Under the pieces are notes generated by a model, which saw only the letters and a program-made list of their open reading frames with translations, was not told where the DNA came from and did not search any database. Shown here one piece after another: positions 31,729-43,000 of a stretch of DNA of 64,000 nt (position 1 is the stretch's first letter; every line of letters begins with the position of its first letter). A program made the translations under genes and the position numbers. This stretch comes from Vitis vinifera (lineage: Eukaryota > Streptophyta > Magnoliopsida > Vitales > Vitaceae), in NCBI RefSeq assembly GCF_030704535.1, contig NC_081818.1:26141001-26205000 (forward strand), in the 5' to 3' direction.

Positions 31729-34686
31729 TCAAATACTACCCAGATTCAGTTTCCTCCGCAGACGAGCCACATTCAGTGAGATAACCATGAGCAGCCATTC
31801 TTTCACGTCATACACAAGCCTAAAATAAGCATGCCTCCACGAATCCTTGACTATTAAGGTGCCACAAACTCCCCAAAATCCCACCGCAAATCCTGGCCCC
31901 ATGCTCACGTAGAACCACTTCATTTCAAAGCCATTTCCGTTCTCATTCTCATCCTCTTCACTGTCCCTACTGCGTGGTTTAGGCGGCTCATCATCACCAG
32001 GGCACTTGGCTGTTGTTGGAGGCCCACAGAGTGCAGGGTTGTTCTCATATATGGATGGATCATCCAGGGTTTGCAACTGGTTGCCTGTTGGAATTCTACC
32101 TGACAGGTTGTTATACGACAGGTTCAAGTGATTCAAGGAAGTCAAAGAAGCCATACCTGGGGGGATTACGCCTGAAAGCTGGTTCCTTGAGAGGTCAAGA
32201 GTTTCTAACCCCTGTAAGCTCGCAATCTTGTCTGGTATTTTTCCTGTCAAATGGTTTATGGACAAGTTCAAGGTGCCAAGTCTTGAAAGATTTGTTACTC
32301 CTTCAGGCACCTCTCCAGATAGGTTATTGTTTGACAAGTCCATACTATTAACCAGATAAAGAATACTTTTGTACAAGTCTTCTCTTCCTTTCCTCCATAC
32401 CATCAACTCGGCCTCATATCGTTGAGAGTCAATTTCAGAGACCATGCCACTCAAATTCCCCACACAAGAGGGAATGAATCCCGACAAATTATTTTCTCCA
32501 AGATCCAGTATGTGGAGAGAAGAAAGAGTGCACAATTGTGATGGAATACTCCCATGGAACAAATTTGATCGTAAGCGTAGAATAAGCAAGTTAGGCATCC
32601 TTTCTCCTATCCATGCTGGAACATTGCCTGAAAATCTGTTGCCTCCAAGATCAAGAGTATGAATGGCTGTGCAATTCTGCAAAGCTGAAGGAATTTCGCC
32701 AGAAAGATGATTGTTGCTTATCATTAGGAATCTAACAAATCTTAGGGAACCCATAGAACTTGGCAGCTCACCAGATAAATTGTTGTTGTTCATGTCTAAA
32801 ACATATAGGTCAGGTAAACCATTCCAAAATTCTGGAATTCCTCCAGACAAATGATTGTTGGAGATGACAAGGGTCAATAAGTTAGTTAGTTTCCCGAAGG
32901 AGAGGGGAATGGTGCCATATAGAGCATTCCAGGAGAGATCTAGATCTGTCAGCATGGACATTCTTTCACCAAGCTCCTGAGGAATTGGGCCAGAAAAGAA
33001 ATTGTCATATAAATTCAGTCTCGTCACATTGGATGACCATAATGGCAAGGGCCCCTGAAAGTTGTTTTCTTCCAAATCAACAGTGGCTCCAGGAAGGAAC
33101 TTCATTGAGTTTGGCACCCTGCCACCCAGGTTATTAGAACCGATGTCCAGCTCATCAAGATGCAAATCCAACTTCCAAAACCACTCCGGTATGGTGCCTG
33201 AGATCCTAGCATTACTGAGCACTACAGAGGTGAGCTCGGTTTGATTTCTAAGCCATGCGGGAAACTTGGGACCCATTTGGCATGATCTTATTCTGAGGAG
33301 GCTGAGTTTAAAGGGAGGAATCCACTCAGGACTGATATTAAAGACCAGGGAAACTCTTGGGGTCACTCTATAGTTTGAAAACTCCTTTAAACTTGTAAGA
33401 TTTGAAAAATGAGCCTCTGTTACAACTCCCATCAGTGGATTCTCAGATAGCTCTATCGCAACCAACTTGGAAAGTCCTCCAAGAGTTTCAGGGATGGTCC
33501 CATTCATTGAGTTATCTGAGAGGTACAATTCTTCCAAATGCGATAAGTTTCCAATTGAACTCGGAATTGAGCCTACAAAGGAGTTATCCCAAAGCCAAAG
33601 AGACTTCAAGTTATGGAGTTTTCCAAGGGAATTAGGAAGAAAACCACCCAGATCATTGAAGCCCAGATCCAGCGTCTCTAACCAACTGCTGTTGCACCCA
33701 GATAAAACATCAATCAGTTCAGTTATTTCCCCATTCAAATCGTTCTGAGAAAGGATCAATGTTTTCAAATTGCACAGACTACCCATGTTTCTTAATCTTT
33801 CAATAGAAGTCCTGTTTGCAAAAGAATCTAGAATTGAGCCTCGTAGATTGTTGGAACTGAGATCTAGATACACAAGATTCCTCATCTGGAATAACCAGTG
33901 GGGTATTGTGGAGTTGAAACCATTGCTGGAAAGATCGATGACTGAAAGAGAAGTGATCAGACTGGAAAATGGAAGAGAGGGAGGAAGGTCTGCAAGTGCA
34001 CAAGCAGGTAGGTGCAACTCCAAAAGAGAAGAAATCTTGCTAACAGCTTGAAGCCAATAAGCTGCAGCCTGGCTTAGATCTACACCTCCTAAATTAAGGT
34101 GTCTTAACGAAGTAAGACCCGATATCCAATGAAGATCATCCTGGCTTGACTCATCGAAGTATTCCTTAAGATCAAGGTAATGCAGGCTGGAAAGATTTCC
34201 AAGTTGTGGAGGAATAGGTCCACCAAAGGATGCACCAGAGAGATTGAGATATCTCAACTTCTCCAATGAACCAATGAACTCGGGGATTGGAATCCCTCCA
34301 AAATTGTTCATGCTCAAGTCTAAGTAATTCAAATATTTCAAGTCAAGCAAAGCAGGACTGATCTTACCACCCAACTCGCCTTCTGTTCCGTCACTATCAA
34401 GATAACGCAGTGTGAGTTTGATGACATGACCGCTCCTGTTGTTGCAGACCACGCCTCTCCATTTGCAGCAGTCTTCCCCGACCCAAGATGAGAGCCGACC
34501 CGAAGGATCTGTGAGGCCTTGTTTGAACTTGAGAAGAGCCACCTTCTCAGTGTCAATGCAACCCCTTTGATGATCACCCTGGCAGGAGCCAACTTTAATG
34601 ATTTCATGGAAAAGAAACCCTGAGGACGTGATGATAAGAAAAAGAAGTTGAATGAAGACGTTGTTATTAGCCATGCTTGTCGCCAC
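31729..34686 (-). CDS. RLP-B: LRR receptor-like protein, EIX class (985 aa, intact)
   Basis: Predicted plasma-membrane LRR receptor without a kinase. It shows a signal peptide, an N-cap with CIDTEKVALLKFKQG and EDCCKWRGVVC, about 29 LRRs, an island containing VWRKGREDLYKS before the last LRRs, an acidic EEDENENG spacer, a GxxxG-type transmembrane helix (about 924-946) and a basic tail with YFRL (954-957), the YxxPhi motif. Two in-frame starts are possible. The first ATG (34686) gives MATSMAN; the second (34674) gives the MAN start shared by the related genes and may be the real one. The left-unit copy is frameshifted, so this is the only intact RLP-B. The fragment at 626-1084 is its closest relative outside the duplication. 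Confidence 0.95.
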   Translation of the reverse strand: MATSMANNNVFIQLLFLIITSSGFLFHEIIKVGSCQGDHQRGCIDTEKVALLKFKQGLTDPSGRLSSWVGEDCCKWRGVVCNNRSGHVIKLTLRYLDSDGTEGELGGKISPALLDLKYLNYLDLSMNNFGGIPIPEFIGSLEKLRYLNLSGASFGGPIPPQLGNLSSLHYLDLKEYFDESSQDDLHWISGLTSLRHLNLGGVDLSQAAAYWLQAVSKISSLLELHLPACALADLPPSLPFSSLITSLSVIDLSSNGFNSTIPHWLFQMRNLVYLDLSSNNLRGSILDSFANRTSIERLRNMGSLCNLKTLILSQNDLNGEITELIDVLSGCNSSWLETLDLGFNDLGGFLPNSLGKLHNLKSLWLWDNSFVGSIPSSIGNLSHLEELYLSDNSMNGTIPETLGGLSKLVAIELSENPLMGVVTEAHFSNLTSLKEFSNYRVTPRVSLVFNISPEWIPPFKLSLLRIRSCQMGPKFPAWLRNQTELTSVVLSNARISGTIPEWFWKLDLHLDELDIGSNNLGGRVPNSMKFLPGATVDLEENNFQGPLPLWSSNVTRLNLYDNFFSGPIPQELGERMSMLTDLDLSWNALYGTIPLSFGKLTNLLTLVISNNHLSGGIPEFWNGLPDLYVLDMNNNNLSGELPSSMGSLRFVRFLMISNNHLSGEIPSALQNCTAIHTLDLGGNRFSGNVPAWIGERMPNLLILRLRSNLFHGSIPSQLCTLSSLHILDLGENNLSGFIPSCVGNLSGMVSEIDSQRYEAELMVWRKGREDLYKSILYLVNSMDLSNNNLSGEVPEGVTNLSRLGTLNLSINHLTGKIPDKIASLQGLETLDLSRNQLSGVIPPGMASLTSLNHLNLSYNNLSGRIPTGNQLQTLDDPSIYENNPALCGPPTTAKCPGDDEPPKPRSRDSEEDENENGNGFEMKWFYVSMGPGFAVGFWGVCGTLIVKDSWRHAYFRLVYDVKEWLLMVISLNVARLRRKLNLGSI

Positions 34687-34729
34687 TGGAAGACGTAGTG
34701 CTATTCAGAGGCCACCTGTGGTGAAGCTC

Positions 34730-34736
34730 TAGATAT
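34730..34736 (-). promoter_or_regulatory. Putative TATA box of RLP-B (right copy)
   Basis: On the minus strand it reads CCTATATATCTAG, about 45-60 bp before the candidate start codons. Confidence 0.5.
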
Positions 34737-36486
34737 ATAGGCATACACCCCATAGTCTTTGTCACTGGACGTTTTCTAAGGGATGAAAACATGAAGAAGA
34801 CGTTGATGACTAATAATACATGATTTCAAGTAATTCATCATTACTTGTTGGATTAACTTGATGGATTAGCTTGATGGATCATCACGTGACTCACATCTAC
34901 ATTTTCTCTTTCTCATAAACAAGGGGCCGTGGTGGGTACTATAAATGTGAATGCAAGAAGCAGCAAAGGAAGAAAATGAAAAGGCTAGCCTATATTCTCG
35001 TGCTCGCTCAATAAAATTCAAAAGACAGGAAACAAAAGCAAATCTAATTCATTGAGCTTAAGTCAAGGGACAATCTCATTAAAAAGAATTAAAAGAGAGT
35101 TTCAGTTTTTGACTAAAAATAGTAAGTTTAACACAAAAAAAAAAAATCATAAAGTAAACTTGATTCCAAAATTGTCCAATTTAGTGCGTCTTGGTCACGT
35201 ACGCCTCCACGTCACAAAACTGTAATTAGTGACAACAATTTTCATTTTTCTTAAATGATCAAAATCGTAATCACCGACCACGGCTATAACTTTTAAAACC
35301 GTAGTTGGAAACTACAGCTTTGATTATTTTGAGAAAAAATTAAAGTCATAATCATCAATTACAGTTTTAAGCTTAAAGTTAAAGTCATGGTTGATAACTA
35401 CAGTTTTAAATTTTTTTTAAATGGTCAAAGTCGTTGTCATCAACTATGGCTTTAACTTAAAATTTATATATATATATAATTATATTGTTTCATTTGAAAT
35501 ATTTAACTTTGATTTTTTTAAATAAAATAATTATTTATTTTTATTTTATATTTTTTAAAAATATGTGAGTGGCTAATAAACTTATAAAATTATTTTAAAA
35601 AATAATAATATATGAAATTAAATATTTGATAATTTTAATTTGATATAAAAATATTTTTGTTTAATTTTATTAAAACAATTGGCACAATATTTAATATAAA
35701 TATAATTACTTAATTATATTTCAATATAAATTAAATATAATAAATTATATTTATTTAAAGCAAATAAATTATGAAAGCCTGCTTAGAAAAAAAATCATAT
35801 AAATTATTATATTAATTAATTATTTTTTATATACTATAATGTAAGTGGTATATAATATCACATGTAGTTCAATTTAAATTTAAAATTTATTATATTTTCA
35901 TTTAAACATATAATAATTTGTTCATAATAAAAATAAAAATAAAAACAAATAAACAACATAATACAAATGAAAATAAACACAAAAAATGAAAAACAATCCT
36001 CAATGAGTATCACATGATGGGGTCTTCCTCTTTTTCTATGACTGCCTATGATACAAAGACATATTAGTTGAATCTATCTATGCAATTTGTCATGTCTCCA
36101 TATGTGTAAATTGAGATAGAGCTAACGGAGGCAAGGCTCGATGTCTACGTGGATCACAACTTTGCCTAGATGGGCATACATTTAGTTGTGTAACATGTGT
36201 GGGGGTATGATGCATGGCAGTCTCTATGGGAAGACGTGTAGGTGATGGTAAGATGGTAGATGGTGGGGCGATCTCAGGTAGGTGATATCTAATATGGTGG
36301 CTTCTAGGAGATGTGATATAGGAGACGGTAGAATGACATTTGGTGTAATGGTCTCCAATGCAATAACATTTGATATAGTAACTTCTAGGAAATGAGATAT
36401 AGATGATGATAGTGAGGTGACATGTGGTATAGTGGTCTCCTCGAGAAAAGGTAGAGGTGATGGTAGATTATAGATGGTAGGGTGAT
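34737..36486. other. RLP-B upstream region and internal repeats (right unit)
   Basis: Counterpart of 21762-23561, with the same imperfect repeats and a TA run of only about 16 bp at 35464-35479. No gene is seen. Confidence 0.5.
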
Positions 36487-36494
36487 CTCTAGTG

Positions 36495-37189
36495 TAGAGG
36501 TGTGTCCAATACGTCAGGCCGCCCATTTTGGCCCGTGGCTTGGCACGCCAAAAGACTAAACCGGGTTGGCACAACCCAAAGAAGCGAGTCGTATTGGGCC
36601 TAAGGAAACAGTCCATCATGCCACCATGTCAACCCGTCTCCTTATTTTTTTCATGTAATTTGTTGAAATATTGAATAAAATAATTTTTTTTTTTTTATAC
36701 TTCATTTCCTTTTATATTCCATTATTTTAAATTTATTGTTATTTTGATAAATAAAAAAGCAAATTCAAATGTAATTTTTTTACTATTTTTAAAAACAAAA
36801 AAACTAACATTTCTATAAATTTTACAATTACAAACTCAATAAATATAAATATAAAATATAAAAATATATAATTATTAGAGGTGTATTAAAAAAAAGTATA
36901 ATTATTAGAGGTGTTTAAAGTAATAAAAAGAAATTTTATTTAATAATGAAAAAAACTTAAGACAAAAAGACTTAAAAAAATTAAATTAAAACTTTTAACA
37001 AAGCAAGTGGCCCATGGGCCATGGCCCGTCGGCACGGCACAGCCCCTAGCATGGAACGGCACGATTAGCCTGTGGGCTTATGGGCCACCTATTTGGCTTG
37101 CATGGGCTAGCCCAACCCAGCAAGATTTGTAAGTGGGTTGTGCTGGCTTGGCACGTTGGCCCATTAGCACAACCCATTGGACACCTCTA
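36495..37189. mobile_element. Non-autonomous hAT-type element (right copy)
   Basis: Counterpart of 23570-24261, with the same TAGAGGTGT...ACACCTCTA ends and the same 8-bp flanks (CTCTAGTG at 36487-36494, CTTTAGTG at 37190-37197). It was therefore inserted before the 13-kb duplication. Confidence 0.82.
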
Positions 37190-37197
37190 CTTTAGTG

Positions 37198-40087
37198 TAG
37201 TGACATCAGATATAGTGGTCTCTATGGAAAAAAAAATAAAGATTATGGTAAGGCAGTACTGATACTACAAGAAATTTTACTTTTCCCAACTAACATACAC
37301 CGTCGGAATAAACATTTATCAACTGATAATTCTGACATATAGTGGTCGAGGAAAGGTGTGTTGGCAAAAGTCTATCGATATGAATTTTTCGTCACCCATA
37401 AATAAAATTTAGCGACAAACTATTGAATGGATTTGGACCATCTCTATTACCAACGGATTATGTTGGTTGGAAAATGTAAATAATAAATTATTTTAGATTG
37501 TCATTAAATTTTGATTTCATTAGTTTTTTTTTTTTTACTTTTAGTAAGCATAAAGTTTAATGTCTATTTGATAAATGTTTTCAAAAATGCTTTTTTATTC
37601 TTCAAAACAAAAAATAAATAAATAAATAAAAAATAGGACAACCAGAGAACAAAAAATATTTTATGTTCTTAAAAGTAAAAAATATAGTGTTTTCAAATAA
37701 CATTTTTTAGTTGTTTTCACTTGTTTTTCTATTATTATTTTAAACAATAATTATGTAAATATGGAGAATGACTAAAAATGAATCATTGTATATAAAAAAA
37801 AAATTTAAACATATTTAAAAACATACAAAACAAATTAAAAATATTTTAAGTTTCTTAATAGACATTTGTTCTACAAAACATTAGAAAACAATTTTTGAAA
37901 ATTATTTTTAAAAACAATTTTTTTAAATTGTTTTCGAAAGCAATTAGAAGTAGAGGATCTTTTATATAGATATATATAAAAGTTACTAAATTTTTTCTGT
38001 TTTAATAACAAAAACTTAGTAAAATCATTTCATTTAATTTGAAAGAATGAATAACAATTAAAAGAAGTTAATTTGGCATTCTACTTCATAGATTTGCTCA
38101 ACCTCAAAAAATTTGGAATAAATCCAATTTGCGTTAGTCATGTAATATTGCATGTGTTAAATAGAAAATCCGCTCGAATATTTGACTTAGAATATAATAT
38201 TGAAATATGAATGAAAAATAATACAAAAAGATATTCATTACCCACTTTATTTCTTGTGATTTTGCCTACTGCTTTTCAAATGATTGAAAGGTATACAAAT
38301 CAAGACTTACCTATTTCTAATTTTCCACTTAGTGAGTTATGGTGCACCTTCAAAATTTATACTTGAGTTGATACTTGTTTTATGCATTTTAAAAACTTGT
38401 CGTACCATCACTAGTCCCTCCAAAAGCCTTAATTTTTGTTAACTTATTAGATGGAAAGGTTTTTTTTTTTTTTTTTGCTTTAGAAAAAAACAAAAGGAAA
38501 ATATCTTAGACTAGAAATGTTTCCTAAACTCATGTGCAACACTTAAATAAGAGTCACTTGACATTGTTAGATTGGATTTTCCCCAATCCTTAGTTCGCTC
38601 TACTAAGCAAGGCACACGGCTCGAAAGTTGGAAGCAACATTTAGAGGGTTTGGAAGAATGAGACTTATATCGCATAGGAATGCTTTACAAGGTTAGAAAT
38701 CCTCTTAAGTGCTTGATGCCTTAGCCAAATGAGATTATCCTTTATTAATAAGCACTTATGAAACTCTCTAGAACCTCAAAATTTTATGGCCAAATGAGAA
38801 AATTTTATGATTTTTTAGTTGAAAATATCTTTTAGGGGAGAAATTTTCATTTAAAAATATTTGATTCAATGTAAATTTCATCCATACTCTCTTATTTGTC
38901 ATTTTTAGGGTAAAACCCAAATTTCTTTTTGTGTGAATTCAAGAAGAGGTGAAAATCAAGTTTAGTGTGAACTTCAAATATGTTTTGAAAGAAGAAGATG
39001 AATAACTAAAGTTTGGAGATAGTAGACAAATCGTTTATGAGAGGATTGAAGGTCTTAGGCTAGTAAATCTTTTTACTTGGTTATTTTATTTATAGTTGAT
39101 GTTTTTTATCACTTGCGGTGTCATGGTCTTTATCCCTATCCCTTCGTTTCATTTTGTTTATCTTAGCTTGTAAAATTTTCATCGATTTATCTTTAGAATA
39201 ATGAGAAATAATTTCTTGGTTTTAATTTTGATGGATATTTGAAAATGTGTTTTGAATAGTTAAGATTCTTTGTAAATCTTGAGCGACAAGTGTTGGCTCA
39301 TTTGCACATGAATTACATTAACTAGCTTCTTAGGAGAGCGTTAGTACATCCATTCTTGCATGTGTATTTGGTTGCTTGTTAATAACAATGAAAAAGTAAA
39401 CATCGAAATATCACGGAGTATTTAGCATTTGTGAGGTACCATCTCAGTATTTTTAAGAACACTTCTTCACCCCTCTAGATGTTACCTATAATGGAGATTC
39501 ATCCATAATGTCAATTGTCCATCCAAATTCCAATGCAATGATTATATAACTAGTGCTTAAGTATCGTTTTTCACTAATCAGATCCGTTAGGCCCTCGTAT
39601 TGAATCACAAGTCTTTGTTCCCAATCCAAATGCACCATCCTTGCAGCACCTTCAACTTAAACCAACCATCCAAACTATGCTCAATTTGGACATTGACAAA
39701 AATCATCTCAAGAAAATAAAAAAATAAAAAAAATCCTAAGCTCCATATGTATTATAGAAGAATATCAATAACCAAAACAAATTGACATCTCATATGGTGC
39801 ACCAACAAAATTCAATTGTGGTTTATAAATTGCATTTAGTATTCAGGCATGTAATAAAGAAGATGTGTTGGTTGCATCCACTACCATCTCATTGCAGGAG
39901 AAACCATTAATAGCAACCATCTCCAACTCAATTTGTTTGCTTCAATATTCTTATTCATATTTTCTGAACGCCTGACAAAGCTTTTGGGGGGAACACTTCA
40001 TTTTGCAGACATGTTCCTCCATCCAGTTATATATAGTTAAAACAATTCATACAACCAGATTCCTTTGAAATCCACACCATCATTTCA
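37198..40087. other. Intergenic DNA, right unit
   Basis: Counterpart of 24270-27156. No gene is recognised. It has a 12-bp deletion relative to the left unit near 38630. Confidence 0.5.
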
Positions 40088-43000
40088 TCAGTCATCAGTG
40101 CCAAAGTACCGGTCACCAAACTCCCCCATGCCTGGTATCACCCTGAACTCTTCATTCAATGCAACATCAATCTCTGAAGTCACAATTTTCAGGGATGGGA
40201 ACCGTTTGCAAACACAATGGATTCCCTCAGGCGCCTAGGTTTAACATCAGTAAACAGTGGGATCAACATATGTAGAAATTGGAATTGTACGAAGATTAAG
40301 TAAATATCAGCAGCTGGGGTCGGAGAGGGACTCACAGAGATGAGGTTTAGGAATATTATATGAGATTCTGGAACTCCTTTCTGAATGAGTAGTTCAATTG
40401 CTTGGCCAGCAGAATTCCCTTCAAAGAAGACATCAGTCAAGATCGTTTAGGCTCAAATTGTCAAGATGAATGACTCATTTTTCTGCCTTTCTTTCAATCA
40501 TTAGCTTCTAAACCCTTTTATTTTTATAAGAATTTTTCCTATTTTTGAAGGGATCTCTTCTTTCTTTCTTCTTCATATTTCTCTTAAATTTGTTTCTCAT
40601 CAGAAGTTCTAAAAAATAATGCAACTCTTTCTACTGAAGTTCTTACATCATTCAATCCTTTCATGTAACTATGAAAGATGGATATGAACCTCAAAAGAGA
40701 GCAAGTGACAATAGAGCTTCAGAGAAACACAGGGATTACAAAACAGCTACCTGTAGCAAGAACTGGGTCCAGAAGCAGGACATGCCGTTCTGAAATGTCC
40801 TTGGGAAGTTTCTCATATATGAGCTGCTTAGAGTCAGCAAATTAGATAATAAAAATTACTTATACACAAATCTTACAAGAAGAAGAGAAAGCAAAACACT
40901 GGAATCCAGCAGAAAATTTTCTTGACACAAAACTGTACAACCATACCTGTTTCCCATTATCTCCATCACGGTGAATCAGAATTTTTCCAATTTTTATTCC
41001 TTTGCAACATGCACGTAATGCATTCTCCATACTTTCACCACTACAAATGGTAGAAAGAACTTCGTCAAAACATTTGTGGAGGCATAGAAAGTCAGTAAAC
41101 TACTACAAAGCACACTTCTACCATCAAGAATGTTCCCAGCATCCAAAACAATAAATGCTGGACATGACCAACTGAAGCTCACTGGAACTCATATTTCTTG
41201 TGACAAGGTTTCACCACATTCACATGAGGAACTTAAAGAAGGAAATGATAAAAGGATGCTTATACAAGCTAAAAGTTTGAAGTATTAGAAAGTAGCAGAG
41301 GATAAAATAAGTGTAGGCAGAAAGGGACTTCTTTGCCAGCATATCCAATATACTGTAAAAATTAAAGTGAGTTCAGAATATTCAACCAAAAAGTTAGGGC
41401 AAAAACAGAAAAAAGAGAGAACCATTCCATTGAAAGGCCTAAAAAGGAGCATGCTAATATGCAAAGTATAAAATGGAAGGAGAACCAGAACCTCAAAACT
41501 ATACTCGGACAATTTTTGCCTTTGGATAGGATAAATTGCAAGATATTGTAATGGATATCAATCCTCTGGACCTAGACAATGGGAAAAATGAAATCGGAAA
41601 TAGTGGGAAAAACCAATGCAGATATTGGTTCAACTTCATTAGGACTTCAATTGAAAACTTCATAGGGGGGGGGGGGGGGGGGGGGGGGGGACCTCTACCT
41701 GAAGCATTCACAGATTTTTATGAAACAAGAAAAACAAAACATCCATCAGAAGCAATTTCTTAGTCTTTAGGAACCACAAAAGGAAAATAAAAATAAAATC
41801 AAGGGCAAAAAGCATCTGGATTGTGCCAACTAGCCTAATGCTCATGATTTATCCTAGTAATATGAACATAAATATCAAATAACAGTTCAGTAGAAAGAAA
41901 TTAGGATTCTAAAGAGAGGAAGTTGTCTTTGATAATATTTGTCTCTTTGTTTGATTCTTTATAATGATGATTCAAGCATACCTCTCACCAGACAATCACA
42001 ATTGCCAATAACGATATCTGATTCAAGGCTCACCTTCGGACAATAGAAACTCCACATAGTTTCTTGCAAAAGTCAACCCCAGTATATAATGATCCTGAAC
42101 TAGAATAAAAGCACAATTTCAGAGATATGAAGAACAGTTCTTTCATAGCCAATTTAAAATATAACATGAAAATTTCTCAAAACTAAACATTCGAACTACT
42201 TGAACCAGCATGTGAATGTGCACACTTTTTAGACCATAAAAAATGGCTACAAACAGAAATATAAGAAGCTAATATCTAAATAAAACAGAAACAGAGAAGA
42301 AACCCAAATGTTTTGTTTGCCTAATTTCAGTAACTAATATTCCAAAACTATCTGACAAGAAAAGACAAGGAGGCTGAACAAGAGTAACAGCAAGACATTA
42401 AAAAACTACTTCATACCATGGAATGAACATGGACATTGTTTTACGTGACAAAAAGTGTCCTTATAAGTGAAATGTCATATGGAATGCTTATCACTTATAC
42501 TGAACTAAACCTTATTCCAGTCACTTGTGGCTGGTGCATAGCTCCTTTCTAAGCATATATGAAGGCATATTGTCTATTTAGTCATAGGCTATCAAAAAAT
42601 TACACCCAGACAAGAAGAAAAAAAGTGCATAATCCTTCTCATTTTTATCCCTAACAAACCTGTTGGAGTGACTACTTGCTTCTCAGTAAATGGCAAATGG
42701 CCAAGGCCATGCTCCACAACCTGAAAATAAAATTCAAGAAGCAGCCATCTTTGATACTTTTTAAGACATCTAGTCAAGTGAAGAATTTTGATAAGCTATA
42801 CAGCAGAGAGTACCAGTCGAATAAGACGATCTGAATAGAAAACAAAATCATGCTTTGATATTTCATGGTCCCGAATCAGTGTGTGCATACCTCTTATCTG
42901 TAACATAGATCTCCAATATGAGTATTAATAAAGGACCGCCAACAGATGGAAGATATAAAACAGTAATTACATGGCACTCAAAATTGTAGGAAGTAGAGGA

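Larger units (their letters stand above)
28331..41261. repeat. 13-kb tandem duplication, right unit
   Basis: Second copy of 15341-28330, about 12,930 bp. The offset to the left unit is 12,988 bp at its left end and 12,931 bp at its right end. The net difference comes from small indels, the shorter TA array and a 12-bp deletion near 38630. It ends at gatgctt (41255-41261), after which the sequence of UKL intron 10 is unique. Confidence 0.95.

Noticed and set aside
41499-41763. Frames with Pro-runs or Gly-runs across the poly(G) tract
   Set aside because: The Pro/Gly run is simply the translated homopolymer within an intron.
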